Shown in pieces: positions 31,554-40,911 of a stretch of DNA of 56,756 nt. The notes beneath the pieces are model-generated. The model had not been told where the DNA came from. It searched no databases and was given only the letters and a program-made list of their open reading frames with translations. The position numbers were made by a program, and so were the translations under genes. The stretch is from Noviherbaspirillum humi (lineage in GTDB: Bacteria; Pseudomonadota; Gammaproteobacteria; Burkholderiales; Burkholderiaceae_D). Each line of letters opens with the position of its first letter. The first letter of the stretch is position 1. The DNA is taken from contig NZ_FZOT01000022.1 in the NCBI RefSeq assembly GCF_900188095.1, positions 1-56,756 on the forward strand, read 5' to 3'.

Positions 31554-33525
31554 CAAGGCACTACGTGCCGGTCTGCGTTCTCTGGCTGCGGTCGAGCCGA
31601 TCAGCCTGTCCGATTGGGCTGCAAAGCATTTCTACCTGTCGGCGGAATCTTCCTACGTCGAGCAGCGCTGGCAGGCGTACCCGTACCAGCACGCGATCAT
31701 GAATGCGATCTCCAATGACGAGATCGAAGAAGTGACGTTCATGAAATCGGCGCGGGTCGGGTACACCAAGATGATCCTGGCGGCGATCGGCTACTTCGCC
31801 GAGCACAAGCGCCGGAACCAGGCGCTGTGGCAGCCGACCGATGACGACAGCGACGAGTTCTGCAAGACGGAACTCGAGCCGATGATCCGCGACGTGCCGG
31901 TAATGGAAACGGTGTTTCCCGGATTTCTGGCCAAGAGCAAGGACAACACGCTCAAGCAGAAGCGCTTCCTGGGATCCAGCCTGCACCTGCGCGGCGGCAA
32001 GGCGGCGAAGAACTACCGCCGGCTGTCGGTCGACGTCGCCATCCTCGACGAGCTCGACGGCTTCGATATCGACGTCGAGAAGGAAGGCAGCCCGGTGACC
32101 CTGGCGCGCAAGCGCATCGAGGGCGCCACCTTCCCGAAACTGGTGACCGGCTCCACGCCGAAGCTGAAAGGCTTCTCGCTGATCGAGGCCCGCTTCGATC
32201 AGGCTGATAAACGCTTCTACGTGCACGTGCCGTGCCCGCACTGCGGCGAGATGATCCGCCTGCGCTGGGGCGGCAAGGACAAGGCGTTCGGCTTTAAATG
32301 GGTGAACGACGACCCGGACACCGTCATGCATGCATGCGAGCAGTGCGGCGGCCTGATGTCGCAGGCGGATTATCTGGCAGGCTGGCAGCACAGCCGCTGG
32401 ATCGCCGCTGACGGCACCTGGATTGACGACCAGAGCAACTACCGCGACGCGGCGGGCGAGCTGATCGCCACGCCCAAGCGCATCGGCTTTCACATCTGGA
32501 CCGCGTACAGCCCGCAAACGAGCTGGGCGCAGATCGTGCGCGAATTCCTGTCGGCCAAGACCAAGGCGTCGGGCGGTGACAAGTCGGAACTGAAAACTTT
32601 CGTCAACACTACGCTCGGCGAGACGTGGGAAGAGGAGGTCGAGAAGGCCGACCTGCATGCGCTGATGGCCCGGGCGGAAAGCTACCCGCTGCGCCAGGTG
32701 CAGATGGGCGGGCTGGTGCTGGTGGCCGGCGTCGACACGCAGGACAACCGCTTCGAGGTGGTGGTCTGGGCGATCGGGCGCGGCGAGGAGATGTGGGTCG
32801 TCGATTACATGGTGATCGAAGCCAACCCGGCCGACGAGCGCGACTGGGACAAGCTGGGCACGTACCTGGACACGAGATTTGACCACGTCGCCGGCGGCAG
32901 CCTGCGCATCGAGGCGGCGGCGCTCGACACCGGTGGCCACTTCACGCACCAGGCCTACAACTTCGTGCGCCATGCGGGTGCCAGCAGCCGGATCTACGCG
33001 ATCCGCGGCGAGCCGAGGCAGGGCCACCCGGTCAAGGGCCGCGCGTCGATGCAGGACGTGAACTGGCGCGGCAAGGTCATCAAAAACGGCATCAAGCTGT
33101 GGCACGTCGGCACCGACACGGCAAAGGATCTGCTGTTCGGGCGGCTGAAGGTGACGCAGCCCGGGCCTGGCTACGTGCACTTCTCGAAGGATTTGCCGGC
33201 GGAGTTCTATCACCAGCTCACCGCCGAAGTGCGCATGCTGCAGAAGGTGGCGTCCGGCGAGCAGTACCGCTGGGTGAAGGTACGGCAGCGCAACGAGGTG
33301 CTCGACTGCACGGTGTACGGCATCTTCGCCGCGCACACGCTGGACCTGCACCGCTATACCGAGCGCATGTGGCAGAAGCTGGAAGAAGTGGTGCAGCCGA
33401 AAAACGGCGATCTGTTCGGCGAGTCGCCGGCCGCGCCGGCGCTTCCGGCACCGTCCGCCCGCCCGGCCGCCTCGGGTCGAAGTGCCGGCAACGGCTGGCT
33501 GGATGGCCTCGAGGTCAACTTATAG
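31507..33525 (+). CDS. Terminase large subunit, GpA family
   Basis: A 672-residue packaging ATPase and nuclease of the lambda gpA family. The Walker A-like MKSARVGYTKM is near 78, Walker B VAILDELDGFD near 177, a Cys4 zinc site formed by CPHCGE and CEQCGG near 240-280, and the nuclease part with VAGVDTQDNRFEV near 406. The Pro/Ala-rich tail before GWLDGLEVNL probably binds the portal. The GpA type implies cohesive-end packaging. Confidence 0.95.
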   Translation: MGRKINLRLVDLTEIDKALRAGLRSLAAVEPISLSDWAAKHFYLSAESSYVEQRWQAYPYQHAIMNAISNDEIEEVTFMKSARVGYTKMILAAIGYFAEHKRRNQALWQPTDDDSDEFCKTELEPMIRDVPVMETVFPGFLAKSKDNTLKQKRFLGSSLHLRGGKAAKNYRRLSVDVAILDELDGFDIDVEKEGSPVTLARKRIEGATFPKLVTGSTPKLKGFSLIEARFDQADKRFYVHVPCPHCGEMIRLRWGGKDKAFGFKWVNDDPDTVMHACEQCGGLMSQADYLAGWQHSRWIAADGTWIDDQSNYRDAAGELIATPKRIGFHIWTAYSPQTSWAQIVREFLSAKTKASGGDKSELKTFVNTTLGETWEEEVEKADLHALMARAESYPLRQVQMGGLVLVAGVDTQDNRFEVVVWAIGRGEEMWVVDYMVIEANPADERDWDKLGTYLDTRFDHVAGGSLRIEAAALDTGGHFTHQAYNFVRHAGASSRIYAIRGEPRQGHPVKGRASMQDVNWRGKVIKNGIKLWHVGTDTAKDLLFGRLKVTQPGPGYVHFSKDLPAEFYHQLTAEVRMLQKVASGEQYRWVKVRQRNEVLDCTVYGIFAAHTLDLHRYTERMWQKLEEVVQPKNGDLFGESPAAPALPAPSARPAASGRSAGNGWLDGLEVNL

Positions 33526-33535
33526 AGATTTCAAC

Positions 33536-33751
33536 ATGGCATTTTCCGTTCAAGACCTGCAGAACCTCGACAACGCGATCAAGACCGGGCGCCGCCGCGT
33601 GAAGTATGCGGACAAGGAAGTCGAGTATCGTTCGATGGCCGAGATGATGGAGGCCCGTTCCTTCATCCAGGGCGAACTGGAAAAATCCGGGCAGCTGTCT
33701 TCCAGTTCGCGCACCAGCAACACCAGCTTTGCTTCTTTCGGACGGGACTGA
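33536..33751 (+). CDS. Head-tail joining protein, gpW-like
   Basis: A 71-residue protein (FSVQDLQNLDNAIKTGRRRV, YADKEVEYRSMAEMMEARSF). It matches gpW of lambda in length and in position between terminase and portal. gpW seals the filled head under the portal. Confidence 0.85.
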   Translation: MAFSVQDLQNLDNAIKTGRRRVKYADKEVEYRSMAEMMEARSFIQGELEKSGQLSSSSRTSNTSFASFGRD

Positions 33752-33752
33752 C

Positions 33753-35186
33753 GTGAATCTACTCGACAAGATCGTGGCCGCCGTCGCCCCGGTGGCCGGG
33801 GTCAAGCGGGCGCAGGCGCGACTGGCGCTGGAACACGCACGCGCCTATGAAGCCGCCAAGACCGGGCGCCGCACTGCCGGCTGGACCACGCCGAGCAGCT
33901 CGGCCAACACCGAGATCGGCCCGGCGCTCGAGCGCGTGCGCAACCGCGCCCGCGACCTGGTGCGCAACAATGAGTATGCGGCGCGCGCCATCAGCGTGCT
34001 CACGACCAGCATTGTCGGCACCGGGATCCAGGTCGGCATGGGCAAGTCGCAGGACCTGTGGAACCGCTGGGTCGACGAGTGCGACGCCGATGGCCAGCTT
34101 GACCTGAACGGCATTCAGGCGCTGGTCGCGCGCTGCTGGAAGGAATCCGGCGAGACCCTGGTGCGGCTGCGCTACCGCAAGCCCGATGACGGCCTGTCGG
34201 TACCGCTGCAGCTGCAGGTGCTGGAGCCGGACTACCTGATCACGGTCAACGAGCTCACCGCCAACGGCAACGTCATCATCGCCGGCGTCGAATACGACCT
34301 GCTTGGCCGGCGTGTGGCGTACCACATGTGGCGCACGCACCCGGGCGAAACCGGCTACAACGGCAGCCAGGCGCGGGTGCGGATCCCGGCCACCGACATC
34401 CTGCACGTGTACCAGAAGGATCGGCCGCAGCAGGTGCGCGGCATGCCGGCACTCGCCGTGTCGATGATGCGCACGAGAGATTTGTCCGACTACGAGGACG
34501 CCGAGCTGGTGCGCAAGAAGATCGAAGCGTGCTTTTCCGTGTTCGTGCGCACCGATGATCCGGTGCGCACCATTGGCGCGCCGGGTGACACGCCCGACGC
34601 GCGCCGCATCGAGAAGCTCGCGCCCGGCATGATCAACTATGTCAAGGGCAGCGAAGAGATCACCTTTGCCAATCCGCAGGCCAACGGCGCGTACGGCGAA
34701 TACACCCGCACGCAGCTGCACGCAATCGCGGTCGGTGCCGGCGTCACCTACCAGCAGCTGACCGGCGACTTAAGTCAGGCCAACTTCAGCTCGATGCGCG
34801 GCGGCCGCATTGAATTCAATGCGCTGATCGACCAGGCGCAGTGGCTCACCTTCATTCCGATGTTCATGAAGCCGGTGATTCGTGCGTTCGGCGAAGCGGC
34901 ACTGCTGGTCGGCAAGAAGGACGTGAAAGGCATTACGCCGAAATTCACCACGCCGAAACGCCCGTTCATCGACCCGGTGAAGGAAGTGCTGGCGCTCAAG
35001 GAGCAGCTGGCCAGCGGCATGATCTCGCCGTCGGAGGTGATCCGCAGCATGGGCTACGACCCGCAGGAAGTCTGGGAAGAAATCAAGCGCGACACCGAGA
35101 CCATGCAAAAGCTCGGCATCTCGCCCGACAAGACGGCGGGCCTGAGCCTGAAGGAAGTAATGCTCCAGCCCAACGCCGCCGAGTAA
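33753..35186 (+). CDS. Portal protein, lambda gpB family
   Basis: A 477-residue portal from GTG 33753. Typical segments: RVRNRARDLVRNNEYAARAI, GTGIQVGMGKSQDLWNRWVD, VLEPDYLI, DILHVYQKDRPQQVRGMPAL, VTYQQLTGDLSQANFSSMRG. Twelve copies should form the DNA-entry ring. It starts one base after the gpW stop and ends before a terminator. Confidence 0.93.
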   Translation: MNLLDKIVAAVAPVAGVKRAQARLALEHARAYEAAKTGRRTAGWTTPSSSANTEIGPALERVRNRARDLVRNNEYAARAISVLTTSIVGTGIQVGMGKSQDLWNRWVDECDADGQLDLNGIQALVARCWKESGETLVRLRYRKPDDGLSVPLQLQVLEPDYLITVNELTANGNVIIAGVEYDLLGRRVAYHMWRTHPGETGYNGSQARVRIPATDILHVYQKDRPQQVRGMPALAVSMMRTRDLSDYEDAELVRKKIEACFSVFVRTDDPVRTIGAPGDTPDARRIEKLAPGMINYVKGSEEITFANPQANGAYGEYTRTQLHAIAVGAGVTYQQLTGDLSQANFSSMRGGRIEFNALIDQAQWLTFIPMFMKPVIRAFGEAALLVGKKDVKGITPKFTTPKRPFIDPVKEVLALKEQLASGMISPSEVIRSMGYDPQEVWEEIKRDTETMQKLGISPDKTAGLSLKEVMLQPNAAE

Positions 35187-35206
35187 GGCGGCTTACTGAA
35201 CCGATC

Positions 35207-35229
35207 AGCCCGCCTTGCGCGGGCTTTTT
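35207..35229 (+). terminator. Intra-operon terminator
   Basis: AGCCCGC pairs with GCGGGCT around CTTGC, followed by TTTTTC. It lies between the portal and capsid genes. Confidence 0.75.
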
Positions 35230-35243
35230 CATTGGAGAAGGCA

Positions 35244-37256
35244 ATGCCTCAAGAGCAACAGCAACAGCAGCGAGAAGCGCTGCCGATGCAGCACCGCCTG
35301 GCGCCGGTCAACACGGTCGACGCCGAGTCGCGCACCGCGAAGCTGACCTGGACCACCGGCGCCGGCGTGCGCCGCTATGACTGGTACCGCGACCGCTACT
35401 ACATGGAAGAGTTGAGCCTGGACCCGGCGCACATCCGCATGGGCCGCTTCCAGTCGGGCAGCGCGCCGCTGCTCAACAGTCACAGCCAGTACGACCTGTC
35501 CGACGTCATCGGCGTGATCGAAAGCGCCGACGGCGCGCAGGCAACCGTGCGGTTTTCCAAGCGCGCCGACGTCGAGCCGATCTTCCAGGATGTGCAGGAC
35601 GGCATCCTGCGCAACATTTCCGTCGGCTACGCCACCTACGCGCGCGAAATGATCGCGCCGGCCAATGAAGGCGACGACTGGATCTACCGCGCCATCGACT
35701 GGGAGCCGATGGAGCTGTCGATTGTGCCGATCCCGGCCGACCCCGGCGCGCAGGTCAGGAGCGCCACCGATTCGAAACTCCCGGTTTTTGAAGTTACCAC
35801 CTTGGCATCGGGCAGTGCTGATGCCGCCACCCACCACCTCAGAAAGGATAGCAACATGCCTGAATCCCAAGGCCAGAATCCGGCGGCAACCCAGACCGCT
35901 GGCGCCCCCCAGCAGCCCGCTGACAATCAGCGCGCCCAGGACCAGCTGCGCGAAGAAGCCGCCCGCGCCGAGCGCGAGCGCATCGTCGGCATCGAAGCCG
36001 CCGTGCGCGCCGGCCGCCTGGACAACAGCGCCGAGCTGATCGCGCGCTTTCGCGATGCCGGCACCTCGGTCGACGCCGTGCGCGCCGAAGTGCTGCGCCT
36101 GATCGACGAGCGCCAGGCCGCGCAGGACGTGCGCAGCGCCGCCCAGATCGAAACCGTGCGCGACCAGACCGACGTGCGCCGCGCCGCCGTCGCCGAGGCG
36201 CTGCTGCACCGCTCCAACCCGCGCGCCGAATTGTCCGACGCTGCCCGCCAGTACCGCGGCTACGGCCTGTCGGAGCTGGCCCGCCGCGTGCTGGAAGACC
36301 AGGGCGTCAACACCCGCGGCCTGAACAAGCGCGAAGTCGCCGTGATCGCCATGGGTCTGGACCGCGACCTGGCCGCCCGCGCCGGCATGATGGGCGTGTC
36401 GGACTTCCCGGCAATCCTCGCCAACACCGTCAACCGCACGCTGCGCAACGGCTACGCGCTGGCGCCGCGCACCTTCACCCGCTGGGCCCGCCAGTCGTCC
36501 GCGCCGGACTTCCGCACCATGACCCGCACCGCGCTGTCCGACCTGTCGGCATTCAGCAAGGTCAAGGCCGGCGAGAACTACGCGTATGGCAACCTTGGTG
36601 ACAGCGCCGAAGGATATTCTGTCGAGAAATACGGCGAGATCGTCGCGCTGACCTGGGAAACCATCGTCAACGACGACATGGACATGGTCAGCCGCATCCC
36701 GATGGCCATGGGCGCCGAAGCCGCGCAAACCGAGAGCGACGTCGTCTACAACGTGCTGCTGGCCAACGCCGCGATGGCCGACGGCGTGGCGCTGTTCCAC
36801 GCGACCCATGCCAACCTGGCCGGCGCCGGTGCCGCGATCTCCGACGTCAGCCTGGGCGCCGGTCGCGCCGCGATCCGCAAGCAGACCGCGCCGAAAGGCC
36901 GTCCGCTGAACCTGGCGCCGTCCATCCTGCTGGTCGGTCCGGACAAGGAAGTCGAGGCGAACAAATACACCAGCGCGTCCTTCGTGGCCGCCAAGGCCGG
37001 TGACATCAATCCGAACTTCAACACCTCGCTCGAAGTCGTGACCGAGCAGCGCCTGCAGGGCAACCAGTGGTACCTGCTGTGCCAGGCCGGCGGCCTGATC
37101 GACACCGTCGAATACGCGTACCTCGAGGGCGAGGAAGGCCTGTTCACCGAGCAGCGCCAGGGCTTCGAGGTCGACGGCCTCGAGATCAAGGCACGCCTGG
37201 TGATCGGCGCGAAAGCGATCGACTTCCGCGGCATGTACAAGAACCCGGGCGCCTGA
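35244..37256 (+). CDS. Prohead protease fused to major capsid protein
   Basis: A 670-residue fusion. Residues 1-190 form an S78-like prohead protease, with His in LLNSHSQYDLSDVIG and Ser in ILRNISVGYA, then PMELSIVPIPADPGAQ. A low-complexity and coiled linker (about 205-320, QQPADNQRAQDQLREEAARA) acts like a scaffold segment. The HK97-fold capsid domain follows (about 330-670: FPAILANTVNRTL, VEKYGEIVALTWETIVNDDM). Such fusions are known in other phages. An internal start at 35856 may release separate scaffold-capsid. GGAGAAGG precedes ATG 35244. Confidence 0.92.
   Translation: MPQEQQQQQREALPMQHRLAPVNTVDAESRTAKLTWTTGAGVRRYDWYRDRYYMEELSLDPAHIRMGRFQSGSAPLLNSHSQYDLSDVIGVIESADGAQATVRFSKRADVEPIFQDVQDGILRNISVGYATYAREMIAPANEGDDWIYRAIDWEPMELSIVPIPADPGAQVRSATDSKLPVFEVTTLASGSADAATHHLRKDSNMPESQGQNPAATQTAGAPQQPADNQRAQDQLREEAARAERERIVGIEAAVRAGRLDNSAELIARFRDAGTSVDAVRAEVLRLIDERQAAQDVRSAAQIETVRDQTDVRRAAVAEALLHRSNPRAELSDAARQYRGYGLSELARRVLEDQGVNTRGLNKREVAVIAMGLDRDLAARAGMMGVSDFPAILANTVNRTLRNGYALAPRTFTRWARQSSAPDFRTMTRTALSDLSAFSKVKAGENYAYGNLGDSAEGYSVEKYGEIVALTWETIVNDDMDMVSRIPMAMGAEAAQTESDVVYNVLLANAAMADGVALFHATHANLAGAGAAISDVSLGAGRAAIRKQTAPKGRPLNLAPSILLVGPDKEVEANKYTSASFVAAKAGDINPNFNTSLEVVTEQRLQGNQWYLLCQAGGLIDTVEYAYLEGEEGLFTEQRQGFEVDGLEIKARLVIGAKAIDFRGMYKNPGA
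35841..35858 (+). promoter_or_regulatory. Internal ribosome binding site and start inside the capsid fusion
   Basis: AGAAAGGA ends 7 bases before an in-frame ATG at 35856-35858 (Met205, MPESQGQNPA). The protease part ends just before. Translation from here would give capsid with its linker but no protease. Confidence 0.5.
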
Positions 37257-37275
37257 TCGCGACTGACGCCCCGCG

Positions 37276-37300
37276 CGGCGCCGTGCTGGCGCCGCCTTTT
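37276..37300 (+). terminator. Intra-operon terminator-like hairpin
   Basis: CGGCGCC pairs with GGCGCCG around GTGCT, followed by CCTTTTCCCC. Weaker T-run than the others. Confidence 0.5.
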
Positions 37301-37326
37301 CCCCTTCAAGTTTAGAAAGGCAAGCA

Positions 37327-37656
37327 ATGAAAAACTACGTGCAAAACGACGACAACATCAAGGTTGTCGCCCCGCGCGCCGTCAATGCCGGCGAGCTTGT
37401 GCTGCTCGTCTCCCTGTTCGGCGTGGCAGTCGATTCCGCCGCCAACGGCGCCGACGTCGTCATCGTCACCGAAGGCGTGTTCGACCTGACCGCGCTCGGC
37501 ACCGATACCGGCGCTGTCGGCACCAAGGTGTACTGGGACAACGTCAACTTCCGCGTCACCACCACCTCCGCCGGCAACACCTTCATCGGCGTGCTGACCA
37601 AGGCCAAGGCCAACGGCGAGACCACCGCCCGCGTGCGCCTGTCCGATCCCTCCTGA
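37327..37656 (+). CDS. Capsid cement protein, DUF2190 family
   Basis: A 109-residue beta-rich protein (APRAVNAGELVLLVSLFGVA, GVFDLTALGTDTGAVGTKVY, GNTFIGVLTKAKANGETTAR). It matches the DUF2190 decoration proteins usually found after the capsid gene. It should stabilise the expanded head. Confidence 0.85.
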   Translation: MKNYVQNDDNIKVVAPRAVNAGELVLLVSLFGVAVDSAANGADVVIVTEGVFDLTALGTDTGAVGTKVYWDNVNFRVTTTSAGNTFIGVLTKAKANGETTARVRLSDPS

Positions 37657-37719
37657 TCGGGCGGATTGACGTGACCCGGCTGCCGGCCGACGCCGGCAGC
37701 ATTCCCCCAGGAGACGCAC

Positions 37720-38025
37720 GTGTCGTGGTCTGAAGAAGATTTCTTTGCCGCGTTCAGCGATGCCGGCATGCTGACGGCGGCGGTGTATCAGCCGGCCATC
37801 GGCAATCCGGTACCGCTGCAGGTCGGCTTCGTGCAGCCCGACGTCCTGCTGCTTGACGAGCGCGTGCAGGCGTCGCAGGTCGAGATTGAGTTCGAGACCG
37901 CCCGGGCGCCGCTGATGCGCCAGGGTGACACGATCGTCATCGGCAACGACGTCTACCGGGTGCGCGGCACGCCCACCAAGAAAGCGGATGGTTATTTCAG
38001 CACCGTCCAGATAGGCAAGACATGA
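37720..38025 (+). CDS. Head-tail attachment protein, FII-like
   Basis: A 101-residue protein from GTG 37720 (SEEDFFAAFSDAGMLTAAVY, APLMRQGDTIVIGNDVYRVR). Length, position and the final beta strands fit the lambda gpFII/Phage_attach type. GGAG is upstream. The stop overlaps the next ATG. Confidence 0.75.
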   Translation: MSWSEEDFFAAFSDAGMLTAAVYQPAIGNPVPLQVGFVQPDVLLLDERVQASQVEIEFETARAPLMRQGDTIVIGNDVYRVRGTPTKKADGYFSTVQIGKT

Positions 38026-38597
38026 GCCAACGGAAAGCGATCCGCCACGCGCTGTGCGAGCTGCTGGACACGGTGCCGGTACTGTCCGGCCGGGTGTTCG
38101 CCTCGCGCACGCACCCGGTCGATGCGGAGTCTCCGGGCGCGCTGCCGTGCGTGCTGGTGTACACCGAGCGCGATCCGGGCGAATACATCGATGGCTACCG
38201 CCATGGACGAGATCTGGCCATTCGCATCGTCGTCATCGCGCGCGCCGACCAGGACGCCGACGACGTGCTGGATGACCTGTGCGACGCCATCGAGGATGCG
38301 ATCGAAGCGGCGATGAACGGATCCGTGTTGCCGGCGCCGGACTTCGTGTCGCTGGTCGACCAGTGCCCGTATATCGACACCGAGCTGAAATACGGCGGCG
38401 ACGAAGGCCGCGCCGACCTGGTGCACGCGGAGATGACCTATACCGCGCGCTACATCCGCTCGCCGGCGCAGTCGTTCCCGGGTTTCGACACCTTGCAGGT
38501 GGCCATCGACATGGCCGGCCCGCGCAACGAGCCGCAGCTGCCCAGCCGTCCCGATGGCCAGATCGATGCCGTCGCCACCATCCCCCTTCCTCAATAG
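38022..38597 (+). CDS. Tail terminator, gpU-like
   Basis: A 191-residue protein (QRKAIRHALCELLDTVPVLS, VLVYTERDPGEYIDGYRHGR, DDVLDDLCDAIEDAIEAAMN). The position between the FII-like protein and the sheath, and the strand-helix pattern, fit the gpU family that ends tail-tube growth. Confidence 0.7.
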   Translation: MSQRKAIRHALCELLDTVPVLSGRVFASRTHPVDAESPGALPCVLVYTERDPGEYIDGYRHGRDLAIRIVVIARADQDADDVLDDLCDAIEDAIEAAMNGSVLPAPDFVSLVDQCPYIDTELKYGGDEGRADLVHAEMTYTARYIRSPAQSFPGFDTLQVAIDMAGPRNEPQLPSRPDGQIDAVATIPLPQ

Positions 38598-38606
38598 GAG
38601 CTATCC

Positions 38607-38786
38607 ATGAAAGTGTTTCCCGTCGCAGGGAGGCTGGTGCGCGACCCCGCAACCGGCCGCGAAGTGACCGACCCCGCCGGCACCGAGGTGCCGGACAACG
38701 ATCCGTTCTGGCTGCGCCGTCTGGCCGATGGCGATGTCTCCGCCCAGCCGCAAACCGCCGATAACGCCTCTCAAGGAGCCAAGTGA
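38607..38786 (+). CDS. DUF2635 small phage protein
   Basis: A 59-residue protein (MKVFPVAGRLVRDPATGREV, NDPFWLRRLADGDVS). It matches DUF2635, nearly always found just upstream of the Mu-like sheath gene. AGGAG precedes the ATG. Its stop overlaps the sheath start as TGATG. Function unknown. Confidence 0.85.
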   Translation: MKVFPVAGRLVRDPATGREVTDPAGTEVPDNDPFWLRRLADGDVSAQPQTADNASQGAK

Positions 38787-40270
38787 TGTCTGACGCCGCC
38801 ATCTCTTTCAATCAGATCCCGGTGAACCTGCTCACGCCTGGCCAGTATGTCGAATTCGACAACAGCCGCGCCATCGGCGGGCTGGTCAACATGCCGCAGC
38901 GCATCCTCTTGATCGCCGCCATGCTGGCCGCCGGCACCGCGTCGGCCAACGTGCCGTTCCAGGTCAGCTCGGCCAACGCCGGCATCGCCGCCCTGGGCCG
39001 CGGCTCCATCGGCGCGGCCATGGTGTCGCGCCTGTTCGATGTCACCGATGCGATCGAGACCTGGGTGCTGCCGGTGGCCGACAATGGCGCCGGCGTGGCC
39101 GCCACCGGATCACTCGCCATCACCGGCGCGCCGACGGCGGCCGGCGTAGTGAACCTGTATGTGGCCGGCCAGCGCGTGCAGGTGGCGGTGTCGACGTCCG
39201 ATACGCCGACCACGATTGCCACCGCGATCGCCGCCGCGATCAACGCCAACGCCGACCTGCCGGTGACCGCCACCAGCAGCACCGGCAACGTCACCGTGAC
39301 CAGCCGCCACAAGGGTACGCTGGGCAACGACATCGACCTGCGGTTGAACTATTACCCGCTGTCGGAAGCCACGCCTGCCGGCATCGCGATTGCCATTACC
39401 GCCATGGCCAATGGCGCGGGCGACCCGAGCATTGCGACCGCCCTGGCCAACATCGGCGCCACGCAATACAACACGATCATCATGGCGTTCAACGACGCGA
39501 GCAACGTCGCGTTGATGGAAACCGAACTGAACACGCGCTGGGGTCCGCTGTACCAGAACGATGGCCACTGCCACATCGGCCTGCGCGGCACCGTCGGTTC
39601 GCTCAACACGGCGCTGTCATCCCGCAACAACCCGCACATCACCAGCTGGACCTGCGAGACCGGCGGCGAGCCCGGCCCGGTGTGGGAAAAGGCGGCACTG
39701 GCCGGCGCGCTGTCGGCGTATTACCTCGCCATTGACCCGGCCCGCCCGCTGCAGACGCTGGTGCTGCCGGGCCGCCTGCCGGCTTCAGCCGACAAGCGGT
39801 TCACCCGCGCCGAGCGCAACAACATCCTGTCGTATGGCGGCGCCACCACCATCGTCGACGGCGGCGGCAACGTCGTCATCGAGCGCGCGGTGACGAACTA
39901 CAAGACCAACAGCAGCGGCATCGTCGACCCGAGCTACCGCGACATCGAAACGATGTACACGCTGTCGCTCATGCGCTACCAGGTGCGCGCGCGTATTTCG
40001 CAGAAGTTCCCGCGCTACAAGCTGGCCAGCGACGGCACGCTGACCGCGCCCGGTCAGGCCGTGGTGACGCCGAAGATCATCCGCGCCGAGCTGATCGCGC
40101 TGGCGCTGGACTGGGTCAGTGCCGGCCTGATGGAAGACATCGAGCAGTTCAAGGCCGACCTGCTGGTGGCGAGAAACGGCACCGATGTCAACCGCATCGA
40201 CGTGCAGCTGCCGCCGAATCTTGTGAACCAATTTAGGGTCTTCGCCGCGCAGATCCAATTCCGACTGTAA
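38786..40270 (+). CDS. Contractile tail sheath, Mu gpL-like
   Basis: A 494-residue sheath protein (SFNQIPVNLLTPGQYVEFDN, GCN-free start; VAVSTSDTPTTIATAIAAAI in an inserted beta domain; LALDWVSAGLMEDIEQFKAD near the end). The C-terminus VNQFRVFAAQIQFRL is typical of Mu-type sheaths. It marks the tail as a myovirus type although the head is lambda-like. Confidence 0.93.
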   Translation: MSDAAISFNQIPVNLLTPGQYVEFDNSRAIGGLVNMPQRILLIAAMLAAGTASANVPFQVSSANAGIAALGRGSIGAAMVSRLFDVTDAIETWVLPVADNGAGVAATGSLAITGAPTAAGVVNLYVAGQRVQVAVSTSDTPTTIATAIAAAINANADLPVTATSSTGNVTVTSRHKGTLGNDIDLRLNYYPLSEATPAGIAIAITAMANGAGDPSIATALANIGATQYNTIIMAFNDASNVALMETELNTRWGPLYQNDGHCHIGLRGTVGSLNTALSSRNNPHITSWTCETGGEPGPVWEKAALAGALSAYYLAIDPARPLQTLVLPGRLPASADKRFTRAERNNILSYGGATTIVDGGGNVVIERAVTNYKTNSSGIVDPSYRDIETMYTLSLMRYQVRARISQKFPRYKLASDGTLTAPGQAVVTPKIIRAELIALALDWVSAGLMEDIEQFKADLLVARNGTDVNRIDVQLPPNLVNQFRVFAAQIQFRL

Positions 40271-40282
40271 GGAGTCAACCCC

Positions 40283-40642
40283 ATGTCCAAAATGTTTGGT
40301 CGTGCCTTCATCCGCGTCAACGGCCTGACGCTGGCCAGCCTGCCGGGCACCGGCAAGCTGGATCCGGGCGGCGTCGAGCGCACCCCGGTGGTCGGCGATT
40401 ACGGCTTTCTCGGCTATACCGAGAAGCCGGTACACGCCGAGATCGAGTGCGACATCATCGTCGACGCCAACACCGATATCGTCGCGCTCAACCGCACGGC
40501 GGATGCCAGCGTCACCTTCGAGTGCGACAGCGGGCAGGTGTTCATCGTGCGCAACGCCAGCCTGGCCATGCCGGTCAAGCCGCAGTCCGGTGACGGCAAG
40601 GCGTCGGTGAAATTCATCGGCAGCGCCGCGGAGCAGGCATGA
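40283..40642 (+). CDS. Tail tube protein, Mu gpM-like
   Basis: A 119-residue beta-barrel tube protein (MFGRAFIRVNGLTLASLPGT, FLGYTEKPVHAEIECDIIVD, VTFECDSGQVFIVRNASLAM). Directly follows the sheath, as in Mu. AAGGAG upstream. Overlaps the chaperone gene by 4 bases. Confidence 0.9.
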   Translation: MSKMFGRAFIRVNGLTLASLPGTGKLDPGGVERTPVVGDYGFLGYTEKPVHAEIECDIIVDANTDIVALNRTADASVTFECDSGQVFIVRNASLAMPVKPQSGDGKASVKFIGSAAEQA

Positions 40643-40911
40643 AGACCTACACGCTCTCGTTTCCGGTCAACGCGCCTGACGGCGGCACCATCACCGAGCT
40701 GACGCTGCGTCGGCTGAAGGCCAAGGAGATGAAGGCGGTCGATCTCAGCCCCGCCGACGGCAAGGTCGGCGGCATCCTGAAATACGTCGCCATCATGTCG
40801 AACGTGCCGCTGGCGGTGATGGATGAACTCGATGCGGCCGACGCGCTGCAGATCGTCGGGGAGGCAGCCGATTTTTTGGCGCCTGGCACTGGCGCGACGC
40901 CGTCGTCCTGA
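40639..40911 (+). CDS. Tail assembly chaperone, unshifted product
   Basis: A 90-residue protein (YTLSFPVNAPDGGTITELTL, LKAKEMKAVDLSPADGKVGG, VMDELDAADALQIVGEAADF) of the Mu gp41-like tail assembly chaperone family. It binds the tape measure during tube assembly. Its last codons overlap the frameshift site. Confidence 0.88.
   Translation: MKTYTLSFPVNAPDGGTITELTLRRLKAKEMKAVDLSPADGKVGGILKYVAIMSNVPLAVMDELDAADALQIVGEAADFLAPGTGATPSS

Noticed and set aside
31561-33351. Long minus-strand open frame opposite the large terminase
   Set aside because: It is antisense to a strong GpA match and has His/Arg/Val-biased composition typical of GC-rich antisense frames; no ribosome binding site.
35229-36809. 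526-residue minus-strand open frame opposite the capsid fusion
   Set aside because: Antisense artefact of high GC; the capsid domains are clear on the plus strand.
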